Source: Dermatophagoides farinae (lineage: Eukaryota; Arthropoda; Arachnida; Sarcoptiformes; Pyroglyphidae). Taken from it: a stretch of 64,000 nucleotides of DNA. Shown here piece by piece: positions 50,560-61,819 of this stretch. Position 1 is the first letter of the stretch. The number at the start of each line of letters is the position of its first letter. Location: assembly GCF_024713945.1 (NCBI RefSeq), contig NC_134678.1, positions 4,836,001 through 4,900,000 on the forward strand, read 5' to 3'. The notes below the pieces were generated by a model. That model was not told the origin of the DNA and did not search any database. It worked only from the letters and a program-made list of their open reading frames with translations. Both the position numbers and the translations under genes were made by a program.

Positions 50560-50799
50560 TTTTTTTGTAAAATTAATGAAAGTATGGACAAAAACAAATG
50601 TTCAATTCTGGATCATAAAATTCAAAAGTGGCGCCAGAAAGTGGTGGAAAGCGGTACTATTTTATTAAAACTGACTTAAAATTGAAAATTTCTCAAAAAA
50701 TATTCTTGTGGTTCTTGAAAATAGGTGTTTTTCTTACTATTTGGATGTAAATGAATAGAAATAAATAAAAATTTAAAAGATTTAACACCAATCGCAAAA

Positions 50800-51018
50800 A
50801 TGGTCGATATGATCGTTAATGAAAATGGCATCGAATTGATACAAACATTGCCCGATGCATTTTCGATTGGATTTTTTGACATGGAATTATTGATCGATGG
50901 AAATCAATTTGAGATTTATGACATAATTGAATCACATTTAGAATTAATAAAATTTGCCCTTTTGAAATGCTATAAAAATCTTCATAATCTCATCCTACGT
51001 CATTTCATTCTAATCTAA
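50800..51018 (+). CDS. Hypothetical small ORF (72 aa)
   Basis: An ATG at 50800 opens 72 codons that read like protein (NENGIELIQTLPDAFSIGFF, then DIIESHLELIKFALLKCYKN). The frame lies between two minus-strand genes, 240 bases from the COMMD4 start and 39 bases from the end of the LDLa gene. No signal peptide, membrane segment or known motif is obvious. It could be a short divergent gene or the remnant of a longer one. I do not recognise it. Confidence 0.3.
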   Translation: MVDMIVNENGIELIQTLPDAFSIGFFDMELLIDGNQFEIYDIIESHLELIKFALLKCYKNLHNLILRHFILI

Positions 51019-51057
51019 TCAATAGAATTCTCGATAATCAATCAATTCATTCGCCAT

Positions 51058-51996
51058 TCATTTAATGTTTGAAATTAAAAGTTCATTATAATGTTGAATA
51101 TTTTGATAAAACCGTGTTTTTGACAATGGCTCTGATGGCAAAGATTCATAGCTAACACAATTGACAGTTCCATATAATTTTGGTTTCAAATTCGATCCAC
51201 TGATCAATCTGCTATCATTTCGGCTGCTAAGACGAATTTTGAAAAAGATGAACGCCGATAATATCATCGACATGAGCAGACAGGAGAATACAACGGCCAG
51301 AAAAGAAAGGACGAGAAATTCATTCGATGGAGCTGTAATCAAAACACATGGATTTTCAATTACCGTACTGATTAAATTTGAAACTTATAAACTTACTTTT
51401 ATCGTTACAAATTAAACTAGATGGATAACATTGAATTATTCCTTCACAAACCAGATCATGATATATACAGTACTTGGAGCCACAATACAAATAATCATCC
51501 GGACAATGATCATCATGAATATCATTTAGAACTGTATAAATTGTTTTTTTTATTTGAAATTAAAATAAATACGGCTAAATTTACAGCTTTCACATACCGA
51601 TAGTAGGTATCATGGCCAAATAAAATACTTTTGCACCATAGATATTCAATTGAAAAATACGACCAGGCGTTTCAATAATATCCAGAACGATTGTTTTTGG
51701 ATCATCTTCACCATTGGTGAGATTATCGAACACCGTATTGGTTTGTATAATCTTCGGTATTAAACGTATATTCGAATGAACCAGTCCATTTTATGATTGT
51801 TGTACAATTACCATGTGGAACCTGTTGCTGAGGAACGTTGAAATCAATTTTAAAAACAATATTCGGCTCCGAAAGGCTTGTATTTTGTCCACAAAGTTCC
51901 GGGTATCCTAGTATAGATAACTGTTGACCATACGACGGATTTGGTCATCATAATGATAACCGTCAATAACACGAAAAACAGATAAATTCGGCTCAT
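51058..51996 (-). pseudogene. CUB-like / LDLa single-pass membrane protein with two apparent frame breaks
   Basis: Likely a type I membrane protein. Exon 1 (51996-51598) starts with a signal peptide (MSRIYLFFVLLTVIIMMTKS) and encodes a CUB-like domain (LSILGYPELCGQNTSLSEPN, then NGEDDPKTIVLDIIETPGRI). Exon 2 (51531-51397) is one LDL-receptor class A module (CPDDYLYCGSKYCIYHD to CYPSSLICND). Exon 3 (51332-51058) has a membrane helix (FLVLSFLAVVFSCLLMSMIL) and a tail of about 60 residues. Exon 1 cannot be read in one frame: it shifts once near 51935 (by AAA) and once near 51790 (by AAAA). Both lie at short A runs, so assembly or read errors are as likely as real decay; downstream splice sites and frames are intact. 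The calcium-binding acidic residues of the LDLa module are reduced. No specific orthologue was recognised. Confidence 0.6.
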
Positions 51997-52404
51997 TTTT
52001 CAGCGCTAAAAATAAGGCCGTTGATTTTTCCAATAGTGAAAACGAAAAAAATTGAATGACTCAAAGGTCGAAAATGCGAATGATTTCATCAACAATTTTT
52101 TTGTTAGTTTGCTTAAACATTTGCTCGAATCGCAATTTGACGATAGGAAATAATCAAATCAATTCGATCAAATCACTATACGAAATGTTTATTATTGTGT
52201 TTATCATAATCAGTTTTTGATATTTGTAAATGATAATTTCAATTCATCAAGCAAACAGTTCCGTTGTGTTTCCATAGGAACCTTAAATAGGTCCAGTTAG
52301 CTATTGGTATTCAATAAAATGATATCAATTATGAATTTATTTTTGAAAATTTTATTATCTTTTGAGGAAAAAACAATTTTTAGAAAAGACAATGGAATTT
52401 GTTA
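51997..52404. other. Spacer between the LDLa gene and PSMA7
   Basis: About 400 bases, AT-rich, between two minus-strand genes. It should hold the PSMA7 3' UTR and the promoter of the LDLa gene. No open frame of note was found. Confidence 0.5.
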
Positions 52405-53563
<1,159 letters not shown>

Positions 53564-54304
53564 TTATATTTTGGTCGCTCCCAATAAACCACTTCTTTGT
53601 GGACCTTCTTGTTGACAACAAACTCTTGCCACGATGAATAGATAGGAGCTAAGACGATTTAGATATTGTACAACTGGAAGTTCAAGACCTTCATCCAGCA
53701 AAGGAATTAAACGTCGTTCTGCACGTCGACATATAGCACGTGCTAAATGTAATGAAGATGCTGCTTTACCACCAGATGGTAAGATAAAATTGCGTAATGG
53801 TGGCAATTTAGCCGTATGAACTTCTAACCATTTTTCCAAATCAATCAGGTGATTAACATTCCATTTAGTTTTACGTATTTGAAATTCATTTGATGAACTT
53901 TTCGGTGTTGCAACCGTTGCCTGTAGATCCTGTAGAATGCATTGAATTTGTTCAAGTTCATCGAGAATTACTGGATCATTGATAAATTCACGAGCAAAAC
54001 CGATACATGAGGTAAGTTCATCTGTCGTACCTAATGCTTCGAATATAGCATCATCTTTTGGGCGACGTTCGCCGCTAAAAAGTCCAGATGTTCCACTATC
54101 ACCTGTTCGGGTATAGATGCGAAATTTTTCTTTGCTATCCGACGATGAAAATTGATTCGTCGATGATTGGTTCAACAGATTGAATGATGAGCTAAAATGT
54201 TGACATAATAATCGTGAACGATAACGGATTGACGAACCGAATATTCGGTAAATAGGTACAGATGCCATTGCTGTTAATGTTGTTAAACATAGAAACCAAA
54301 ACAT
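53564..54304 (-). CDS. MMAB: Cob(I)alamin adenosyltransferase, mitochondrial (MMAB)
   Basis: MMAB transfers the adenosyl group of ATP to cob(I)alamin to make the cofactor of methylmalonyl-CoA mutase in the mitochondrial matrix. The intronless frame has 246 residues. The first 55 residues are basic and Ser-rich with no acidic residues in the early part (SIRYRSRLLCQHFSSS), as in a mitochondrial targeting peptide; the start may be 54304 or the Met at 54268 (MASVPIYR). The core begins with the ATP-binding motif TRTGDSGTSGLFSGERRPKD, followed by LGTTDELTSCIGFA. The second motif FILPSGGKAASSLHLARAIC and RRAERR carries the conserved Arg residues. It ends in GLLGATKI. It is head-to-head with SIRT4, another mitochondrial enzyme, 271 bases apart. 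Confidence 0.96.
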   Translation of the reverse strand: MFWFLCLTTLTAMASVPIYRIFGSSIRYRSRLLCQHFSSSFNLLNQSSTNQFSSSDSKEKFRIYTRTGDSGTSGLFSGERRPKDDAIFEALGTTDELTSCIGFAREFINDPVILDELEQIQCILQDLQATVATPKSSSNEFQIRKTKWNVNHLIDLEKWLEVHTAKLPPLRNFILPSGGKAASSLHLARAICRRAERRLIPLLDEGLELPVVQYLNRLSSYLFIVARVCCQQEGPQRSGLLGATKI

Positions 54305-54575
54305 GATTACGATTGAGCTATATATATTAAAGGAGAACGTAGAAGCAGCATCAATTATAAGTGTAGCTTCATACCACTCTCTTACTCAGGCACTGGTTAT
54401 ATATACAGAGCATGACGCCCGAAAATGTTACATCAATGACAACATATATAGTTTGGTTAATTATCTTAATCAAGTGATTTGGCGTAAGAAATTTGATTTT
54501 CGAATTGTTTTCCCTTTTCTCAAATGTCCTGTAGATTGATCAATTATTTGATTAAAGGTATGATAGGTGCAGAAT
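54305..54575. promoter_or_regulatory. Shared 271-base promoter of MMAB and SIRT4
   Basis: The start codons of MMAB (minus) and SIRT4 (plus) face away from each other across this gap, so the two genes probably share a bidirectional promoter. TA-rich strings that could act as TATA elements lie near 54319-54328 and 54397-54404. An open frame through part of the gap shows no known protein. Confidence 0.5.
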
Positions 54576-55490
54576 ATGGCCAGAAATCTATGCTTTGTAC
54601 CAGCATTCAAAACCTGTACCGAAAAAGATTTAGAATTATTACAAAATTTTATTGATAAAAGTAAGAAATTAGCCGTTATAACTGGTGCTGGTATATCGAC
54701 AGAAAGTGGTCTACCAGATTATCGTTCGAAAGATGTTGGTCTCTATTCACGTAGTGGTTATCGTCCAATGAATTATTCGGAATTTCTTCGTCATTATTCA
54801 TCACGGCAACGATATTGGGCGCGAAGTTTTCTCGGCTGGAATTATGTTCATAATCGTCAGCCAAATATTAGCCATTTAACATTAACAGATTGGCAACGAT
54901 CTGGAAAATTGGGTACCATCGTTACACAGAATGTTGATCGATTACATCATAAAGCCGGCACTGAATCTGTGCTGGAGTTACATGGAAATCTTTACAATGT
55001 TAAATGTATTCAATGTGATTATCGTATATCTAGAATTTTATTTCAAACAATTTTGGCTGAAATGAATGATGATTTACTAAATGATGAATCGATACGAACT
55101 CGGCTTGAAGAAGGTCGAAATATTTATAATCGAACTATAAGACCGGATGGTGATATCGATATAATCGATGATTTCGTTTACTCATTTCGATTTCCGATGT
55201 GTCGACGTTGTGATGGTATTCTTAAACCTGATATTGTTTTTTTCGGTGATAATGTTCAACAACAATTAGTCGAACAAATTCACCAGCAATTAAATGAATG
55301 TGATTCCCTAATAGTGTTTGGATCATCATTAAAGGTATTTTCCATATTTCGTTTCATCTTACACGCAATTCAATGCGAAAAACCATTGGCCATTGTAAAC
55401 ATAGGGCCGACTCGTGCTGATACATTACAAGGTAACATTTTGAAAATCGATTCCAAAATCAGTGATGTAATTACGAAAATTCAAATCTAA
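54576..55490 (+). CDS. SIRT4: Mitochondrial NAD-dependent sirtuin-4
   Basis: SIRT4 is a matrix NAD-dependent lipoamidase, ADP-ribosyl transferase or deacylase that acts on glutamate dehydrogenase and pyruvate dehydrogenase in other animals. The intronless frame starts at ATG 54576 and gives 304 residues. NAD-binding motifs are VITGAGISTESGLPDYRS and TQNVDRLHHKAG; the catalytic His is in VLELHGNL. Two zinc-binding CxxC pairs are present (CIQC and CRRC). RQRYWARSFLGWNY and LKPDIVFFGD are diagnostic for the SIRT4 class, and NIGPTRADTL contacts NAD. The N terminus MARNLCFVPAFK is short but could target mitochondria. The stop is 48 bases from the convergent Poxn stop. Confidence 0.96.
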   Translation: MARNLCFVPAFKTCTEKDLELLQNFIDKSKKLAVITGAGISTESGLPDYRSKDVGLYSRSGYRPMNYSEFLRHYSSRQRYWARSFLGWNYVHNRQPNISHLTLTDWQRSGKLGTIVTQNVDRLHHKAGTESVLELHGNLYNVKCIQCDYRISRILFQTILAEMNDDLLNDESIRTRLEEGRNIYNRTIRPDGDIDIIDDFVYSFRFPMCRRCDGILKPDIVFFGDNVQQQLVEQIHQQLNECDSLIVFGSSLKVFSIFRFILHAIQCEKPLAIVNIGPTRADTLQGNILKIDSKISDVITKIQI

Positions 55491-55537
55491 TTTTATTGAA
55501 TTCAATTTATAATGAAAATTTAAATCTAAAAAAAATT

Positions 55538-57132
55538 CTATTTTTTATCATTCAATTCATTTTTTGATGATGTTGATGAATTAGATAGCTCCAATTGTGA
55601 GTTCATGCTTTTCTCGTTAGATAATTCTCTTTTTGATGAACATTGTTGTTGTTGTTGTTGTTTGCAAATCAAAGTTTGATAAAGATAATTGTAATAAACA
55701 TTCGAATTTGATTGAATATTTTTATTGGAACATCCCTGTTGTTGATGTTCGGCTGGTATTGTAATCGATTCGAATGTTTTTATATTTCTAGCTAATGTTG
55801 ATGATGTTGATGATGATGATGATGATGGTTTCCTGATAATTTGATCACTAATTAATGGTGATAAACTGTTTGAATTGTTTCGTTCCGTCACAATCGATGC
55901 ATCGATTGTACACGACTCTATTCGATTATTATTATTATTGTTATCGTCATCATTATCATCAACCACTCCCGTTTCCGTATTATTATCATCATCATTTTTT
56001 AGTATTTCATCAATAAGATATGTTTTAAATTTACGTTTTGATCGATTCGGCTGTTCGCGTTGTTGAATCGCTTGCTCTAATAATTGTTTGAATGTGAAGA
56101 TTTGAAATTCTATTCCAATGTCTATATTTGACTTACCTTTGTAGATTGGTTCTGGATATTGCTGGTGCTGTTGTTGCTGTTGTTGTTGTTGTTGTTGATA
56201 ATGAGCAATAATCGTGTTCCAATGACTAGATGTTGATTGATATAATGATTGCACAATTGTGGATGAATTTATGACATTCAGACTGACATTTGTCGATGAT
56301 AATGTGGAAGCCGACGATGATGGGCCCATTATTTCTTGATGGCCAAAGTTTGTCACTGGCTGGACATTTGAACGAATTATCGACGATGATGATGATGGCT
56401 GTTGTTGATGATGATGCATCGATGATGTACCTGGTAATGATGAGAGATACGAACTCCGATTACTACTGGTTGTTGATTGAATGATTGATGCATCAGTTAC
56501 ATCGACATTATTATTGTCATTATTTTCCGTTTGATTTAATTCTTTTCGAAGTAATTCTCGTATTTCCCAAGCAAATAATGCCGGATTTTCATGTCGTAAA
56601 CGAAGTATTCGTTTAACAATGTTTGGCGTTGAATTGGAATTGGAACTGGTTCCATTGTTATTTGCTGAACGATTATTTTTGCCACCTCCTTTCATTTTTT
56701 TTTTATCAATATTATTGAAAAAATGAAAATAAAGAAATTATACTTACTCAAATGATTGGTTCCCGGTTTTATCGATCCTTTCAATGATTAATATTATCAA
56801 TCAATTATATTAAATTAATAATACATACAAACTTGTTGAAAATTAAAACTTACCAGTTTCATAGAAACGAGTCAATATTTTCGAAACACAACCATGTGAA
56901 ACCAGTAATTGCCTTGATATATCACATGGCCTTACGCCAAGCAATGCCAATTCAATGATACGATGACGAACATGTAACGGTAATGGACGTCCATTGACAA
57001 ACACGCCGCCCAATTGATTTATGCCAGCTTGACCTTTTATCATGATAAATGAGATAATTGAAACGTTTGATTTCTTTAAGGTTATTTTTCAATAAAATTT
57101 CAATCATCAATAATTATACCTGTATGAGGCAT
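55538..57132 (-). CDS. Poxn: Pox neuro (Pax family) with altered C-terminal half of the paired domain
   Basis: Paired-domain transcription factor; fly Poxn sets chemosensory versus mechanosensory neuron fate. Exons: 57132-57120 (13 bases), 57033-56854, 56777-56748 (30 bases), 56688-56137 and 56076-55538, 437 residues. The start [20 protein letters not shown] is like fly Poxn (MPHTGQAGVNQLGG), as is [20 protein letters not shown]. After GSIKPG the usual IGGSK linker is replaced by TNHLRGGKNN and an Asn/Ser stretch (residues 79-96). The RED half keeps [20 protein letters not shown] but then runs into poly-Asn and lacks the usual VPSxSSINRILR helix. A probable octapeptide/eh1 repressor motif YLIDEILK is at 55997-56020. 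No homeodomain is present. The rest is Ser/Asn/Gln-rich. The 60-base intron at 56077-56136 is stop-free and in frame, so its removal is inferred from its GTAAGT donor. Confidence 0.88.
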
Positions 57133-57359
57133 ATCTATGTCTAATAACGATAACAACCAAAATGATCAAATGACCGTGAGATGACTATGTGTGTGGAAAA
57201 AGTCCTTTTTCGGTTTATCACCAATTCTGAAATGGATTCCGCCGCTGAATAACTGGCATTACTCCTGGATTCACCATATTCACGTAGATCGAACATTGAA
57301 TCATTGTTATACGATAGGCCTATAACGACAATTAACACCCCCTTCAATTCATCTGATTG

Positions 57360-57880
57360 GTTAGATCTATTTTGGCGAAGGTGGAGCTTATGGAATATCC
57401 ATGATTCAAAAACTATGTGACCAGATATATTTCTTTAATAAAAATGTTACTATGAAATGGGCTCCATGTTGGAATACATGAACAACATACAGTGAGTGTA
57501 TGGCTTCATGAAGAAAATTCTTCACACTTAATAATGATGATGATGACAAAAAGGCGTGTCGCCCAACTCACAATATTATCATCGTTCCGAATTAAATACT
57601 GGAAATGGTGTTGATTATATGCCACTGTACCCGAAATGATCGTTTCATGAAGTTTCGGTCATATAACGTGATTGGTTTTTGGTTGGATTTATTTCAAGAA
57701 TGAATTTCTGCCATGAACCGTCACGATTCGGCGAATTTTCGGCGTTTGGTGGGGCTAACGGGGGATATATTGATGATGATGACTCTATTACGACCAGATT
57801 TCAACAATTTGCAGTCAGGACATCTGCCATCATCACCATCACTAGCGAAATGAAAATAAAAAAAAATATTGAACAATATG
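57360..57880 (+). pseudogene. Possible decayed or unrecognised coding sequence
   Basis: Base composition here is more even than in the surrounding DNA, and parts of the plus strand read like protein: FGEGGAYGISMIQKLCDQIY near 57373-57432, NSQYYHRSELNTGNGVDYMP near 57562-57621, and CHEPSRFGEFSAFGGANGGY near 57709-57768. The pieces are not in one open frame, and no clear splice pairs join them. I do not recognise a family. It might be a degenerate gene copy, a divergent spliced gene, or just GC-richer regulatory DNA of Poxn. Confidence 0.25.
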
Positions 57881-58358
57881 AATTCATGGCTATTGTCATC
57901 GATCAACAAAATGTATGTAATGTTAAATATTAGCCAAAATCCGATAAATAATGTATCAATTTTTTTATTTAATTATGTTCGATTTAGCCATTATGAAATA
58001 TTCATATTGAATCAATTCTATGAGGATTTACCGCAGAAAAAAAAGCAAATTCGTGTTTTTGATTAAAACATCTGCTCATCTCACGCTGGCTGTGGTTATC
58101 GATTTGTGTGTTCCATAAGTCAATCTAATTGAATTTCATGATGATGATCTTCATCATCATTTACGGCCAAGGTAATTTACGAGATTTTAGAACACTCATT
58201 CGATGAAGTGTCATAATAATGATTATCGTTGACAAGATCATTTCGAATAAAAACTCTGATTTTTTTTCTAAATCAGAAAAAAACCGATTTGTTTTTGTGC
58301 GACAAATTGTTCACCAATGGAAAACAACTTTTCTCACTATTTTTGACCTCTGACCCGT

Positions 58359-58379
58359 CACACACACACACACACACAC
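58359..58379. repeat. (CA)n microsatellite
   Basis: About ten CA units in non-coding DNA upstream of Poxn. Confidence 0.9.
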
Positions 58380-58971
58380 CGACAATAAGTGTTGCACGCG
58401 GCTCGTGCCAATCGATTTCTCTTTGTCGGAAACAATCTCATCATTATCAACAACCAGACAATGGTAAAAAAAACTGGCAGCTGCGTAACTCTAGGTACCA
58501 TAATAATAATAACAATAATAATTGACTATAGTTAAACTGAACAATCTTACTTTCAAACAATTGTTGTTTGTCAAGTTAGATAGTTAGTTAGTTAGTCAAT
58601 CAGTTTGTATTCAAAATTGATTGAACATTTAATTAACAATAACAACATCAACAACAATGTTAATTTTCAAACACGATTGAATGATGAATCTGAGTATGGT
58701 ATACAATCGTCACCTAAAACGAATCCCAATTGACTGAATTGGGTGAATAGAAAAACGAATCATTTATCGTTTCGTACCGATGACATTTTAATTGAGAGAA
58801 CAAAACATTCAAGTGTCAAACAATCAATTCCTATTTCATTCAGGATAAACTAATTTTTGCTATTTGGTTGATTTTTTTTTTTTGAATGTAATTTGTAATT
58901 CTATATTGTCCATATTGTATACTCCAATAATCTGCCAACTTGAATTGTCATCCAAATTGAATGGAAATATT

Positions 58972-58993
58972 TGTGTGTGTGTGTGTGTGTGTG
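58972..58993. repeat. (TG)n microsatellite
   Basis: About ten to eleven TG units in non-coding DNA upstream of Poxn. Confidence 0.9.
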
Positions 58994-61529
58994 ATAGAAC
59001 ATATTCATTTCATAACTCGATTGTCAATCGTTTATCACAATCGAACCATATACAGACAAACATACGCAAAAATTTACCGCAAACAAAATGAATTTGTTAC
59101 GTTTCAAAATCGGATATTTTCCGATTTCATTATTATTATTATTATTAACGCTCAGAATTTGTCACAATCAAAAAAAAAAGAAAGCCAAGTGCTCATTTAT
59201 ATGATGAATAGAAAACGTTCAAAGTAAAAATCAAATCAATTATGAGAAATGAAAATGATTCGAGTGTGTGTGTGTGTTTAGTGTATGATGAAAATTCCTG
59301 GTTATTCATTGATAGTAACGGCTCACTGACCGAGACCGAAGATCACAATTGAATTGAATTGTCGCGTCAATGAATACACTCTGTTTGTGTGTGTGTGTGT
59401 GTGAGTCAGTTGACGATTTCAGTCATACGGTCGGTAAATGTATGAAACGCATGACTTGATCCATGGGCCCAACAAAAACAGATAGAGATACTTGTGATAT
59501 TTTGAATGAATGACAAAATTCTTTTTACAAAGATCCACAGGAAGAGATAAGAAAATCCATCAATTTTCAACTAAAGAAAACTAATTTAATCAACATGGAA
59601 TAGATGAAAATGGAGAAGGATTAAGCCATAGTGACGCGTTGCTATGAATGAGATAACAAATAAATTTATTTGAGCAGAAAATTGTTTTATTCATCATCAT
59701 CATCGTTCCAAAGATTCAATGATGATAGGATCTGATCCAAACTAGATTCAAAACCTTAAAAATCTATATGAATTGTTTTTTTAAAAAATCATAAGTTTCA
59801 TTTCATGATGATAGATGCCACTGTATATACAAAAAAAATTCAGGTTTTCCACTTTCGTGCAAAAAAAAATCAACTTTTCAATCATCAATCAATTCTAAAT
59901 GCTAATCATGTGATCAATTTTTATCACTATCTAGTGCATTGCATCCAGGTTCTTAGATTTTCAATTGATAAAATTATAACATACAATTGACAAAACAACA
60001 AAACAATTTTCTCACATTTCCATATGTAGAACGAACGTGGATAACAATCGAATTTTTGATCATGTTTATCATTTGCAAACGATGCTTAGATTTCTCTCTC
60101 ATTTCGATCATCATCAATACCTATTATTAGGTATGGTTCAAACAAGTTTTTTTTTCCTGTTCAAGCTTTACGTTCGATGAACGTACTATTGCATTGATCA
60201 TTGCATCTTATTATCTTCATTTATTTATTTAGTCTCGTTTAGCATTTTTCATCATCATCATCATCATTCAGCGACAGGTCCTTTTATTTATTTCTTTGAC
60301 CGCATTTGTTTGTTGTTTGATATGTGCGCACATTTGATTTTGGTTCTAAAATTCGATATAAAGAAAGAAAGAAAATATTTTTTTCATCATTACCGAACAA
60401 TGGTGCACAACACACACACACACACACATTCCGAACAAATATAATCAACCGACCGACAAACCAATCTTGCATCAACCAATGAACCTCGTAATGGCCAATT
60501 GAAGAACAAGAACAGAAGAACAAGGAACACTTGTTGAGATAAAAAAAACAAGTATGTCTTGAATGAAGACCACCGCTACCACCACCATCACCATTATTCG
60601 AAGGTATATGTGCCCAAAGTCATTCACTGACAGAATTTATTTTCTTTATATTGCGAATGATCATTGAGAAGAAAAAACAACAAGTGAATTCGGTTCGATG
60701 ATCATCGAACACAACGAGAAACAGAGAAAAGATAGAACATGGTATATACTTCTTACACCTACAGTTGAACTTTGAACGTCTACCGTGTCTTTTTCGTTTG
60801 GTTTCTGTGTATGTGTGTGTTGGTAATGTAGGTTGTTGTTGTTGTTGATCAACAATGATCAAAAAAATAAATTCCATATTTTTATATTTCATTCAATAGG
60901 CTTATGGTATATTTATCTTTGTGTGAAAAAAAAATTCATCTCCATTCATCATTTGCCATTTATTTGGTTTGATCATTTCAATTCATTGTGCATATCAGTT
61001 ATCACTCATTGAATATTATTCATCTCAAGGTATGTATTGTTTTTGTTTGAACCTATGTTTATTATACATATATGTAACAGTTGAAAAATATTTTCAAATA
61101 TAATAATGAATGATGGTTAATGATGTTAATACTATGCAGATAAATCATTTAAATGTATCGTTATAATTAGAACGCATTCAATCAATTAATTAATTAACTC
61201 GTTACATTCCTTTATCACATCATAAACACATAAGGCATTAGGAAGATTGTCAACCCTTTTATCATTATTAAAAAAAAATTGTAAAAATCAGTTTAAAGTA
61301 ATTAGTCGATCATCTGCTATCATCCTGTGCAATAAGCTATATATTATATATGCTGATACAGATTGAGAAATTGTCATATTCATTCATAGGTTCTACATAT
61401 AACACCCACACCCATAAACATACACACACATATTACCCCTATGTTTCGGTGTTTCAGGAACAACGACCGATCGATAACACACACACACACAAAACAAACA
61501 CAGCACATGTGTGATCCATGGCTATCCAA

Positions 61530-61760
61530 CTATATGGATGTTTTGATTTTGATTGCTGGGCATCTCAACTTGTCTTGGCTTGTTGGCTGTATAAACACGT
61601 AAAATATATCTAGGAACAAATACATCCAATAAAAGAGAGTAGTAAATAATAATAACAGTAACCAGGATCTTATTATTCGATTCTTGACATTAGTTTGTCT
61701 CAACCAATGTGTTTGAGGTTGTGATATATCAATGTTTAAATCAGAAAATTCAATGACCAT
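61530..61760 (-). CDS. Hypothetical small membrane protein (76 aa)
   Basis: An ATG at 61760 opens 76 codons: a polar N terminus (MVIEFSDLNIDISQPQTHWL), a strongly hydrophobic stretch at about 33-55 (WLLLLLFTTLFYWMYLFLDI) and a short polar tail ending in KIKTSI. It would be a single-pass membrane protein. It starts only 60 bases from, and divergent to, the PLEKHA-like gene. Codon use is fairly coding-like compared with nearby noise. No family recognised; chance ORF remains possible. Confidence 0.3.
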   Translation of the reverse strand: MVIEFSDLNIDISQPQTHWLRQTNVKNRIIRSWLLLLLFTTLFYWMYLFLDIFYVFIQPTSQDKLRCPAIKIKTSI

Positions 61761-61819
61761 GACAAAGTGATAAGGTTTTTAATAAGATTTGTTTTCAATT
61801 GAAAAACTGACCGCCGAAT

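Larger units (their letters stand above)
57133..61759. other. 4.6 kb region upstream of Poxn, mostly non-coding
   Basis: Contains the Poxn promoter and probably its enhancers. The part nearest Poxn (57.2-57.95 kb) is richer in GC and has several protein-like segments in different frames (see the separate entry). From 58.1 kb on it is AT-rich with CA/TG microsatellites (58359-58379, 58972-58993, 59386-59403, 60411-60428) and trinucleotide runs. Open frames there are low-complexity and overlap on both strands. No RNA gene was recognised. Confidence 0.5.

Noticed and set aside
54303-54539. 78-codon plus-strand frame in the MMAB-SIRT4 gap
   Set aside because: No motif, and it fills the presumed bidirectional promoter; most likely chance.
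57679-57933. 84-codon frame as a complete gene
   Set aside because: No ATG at a convincing start, no family match, ends in low-complexity sequence; kept only as part of the GC-richer patch finding.
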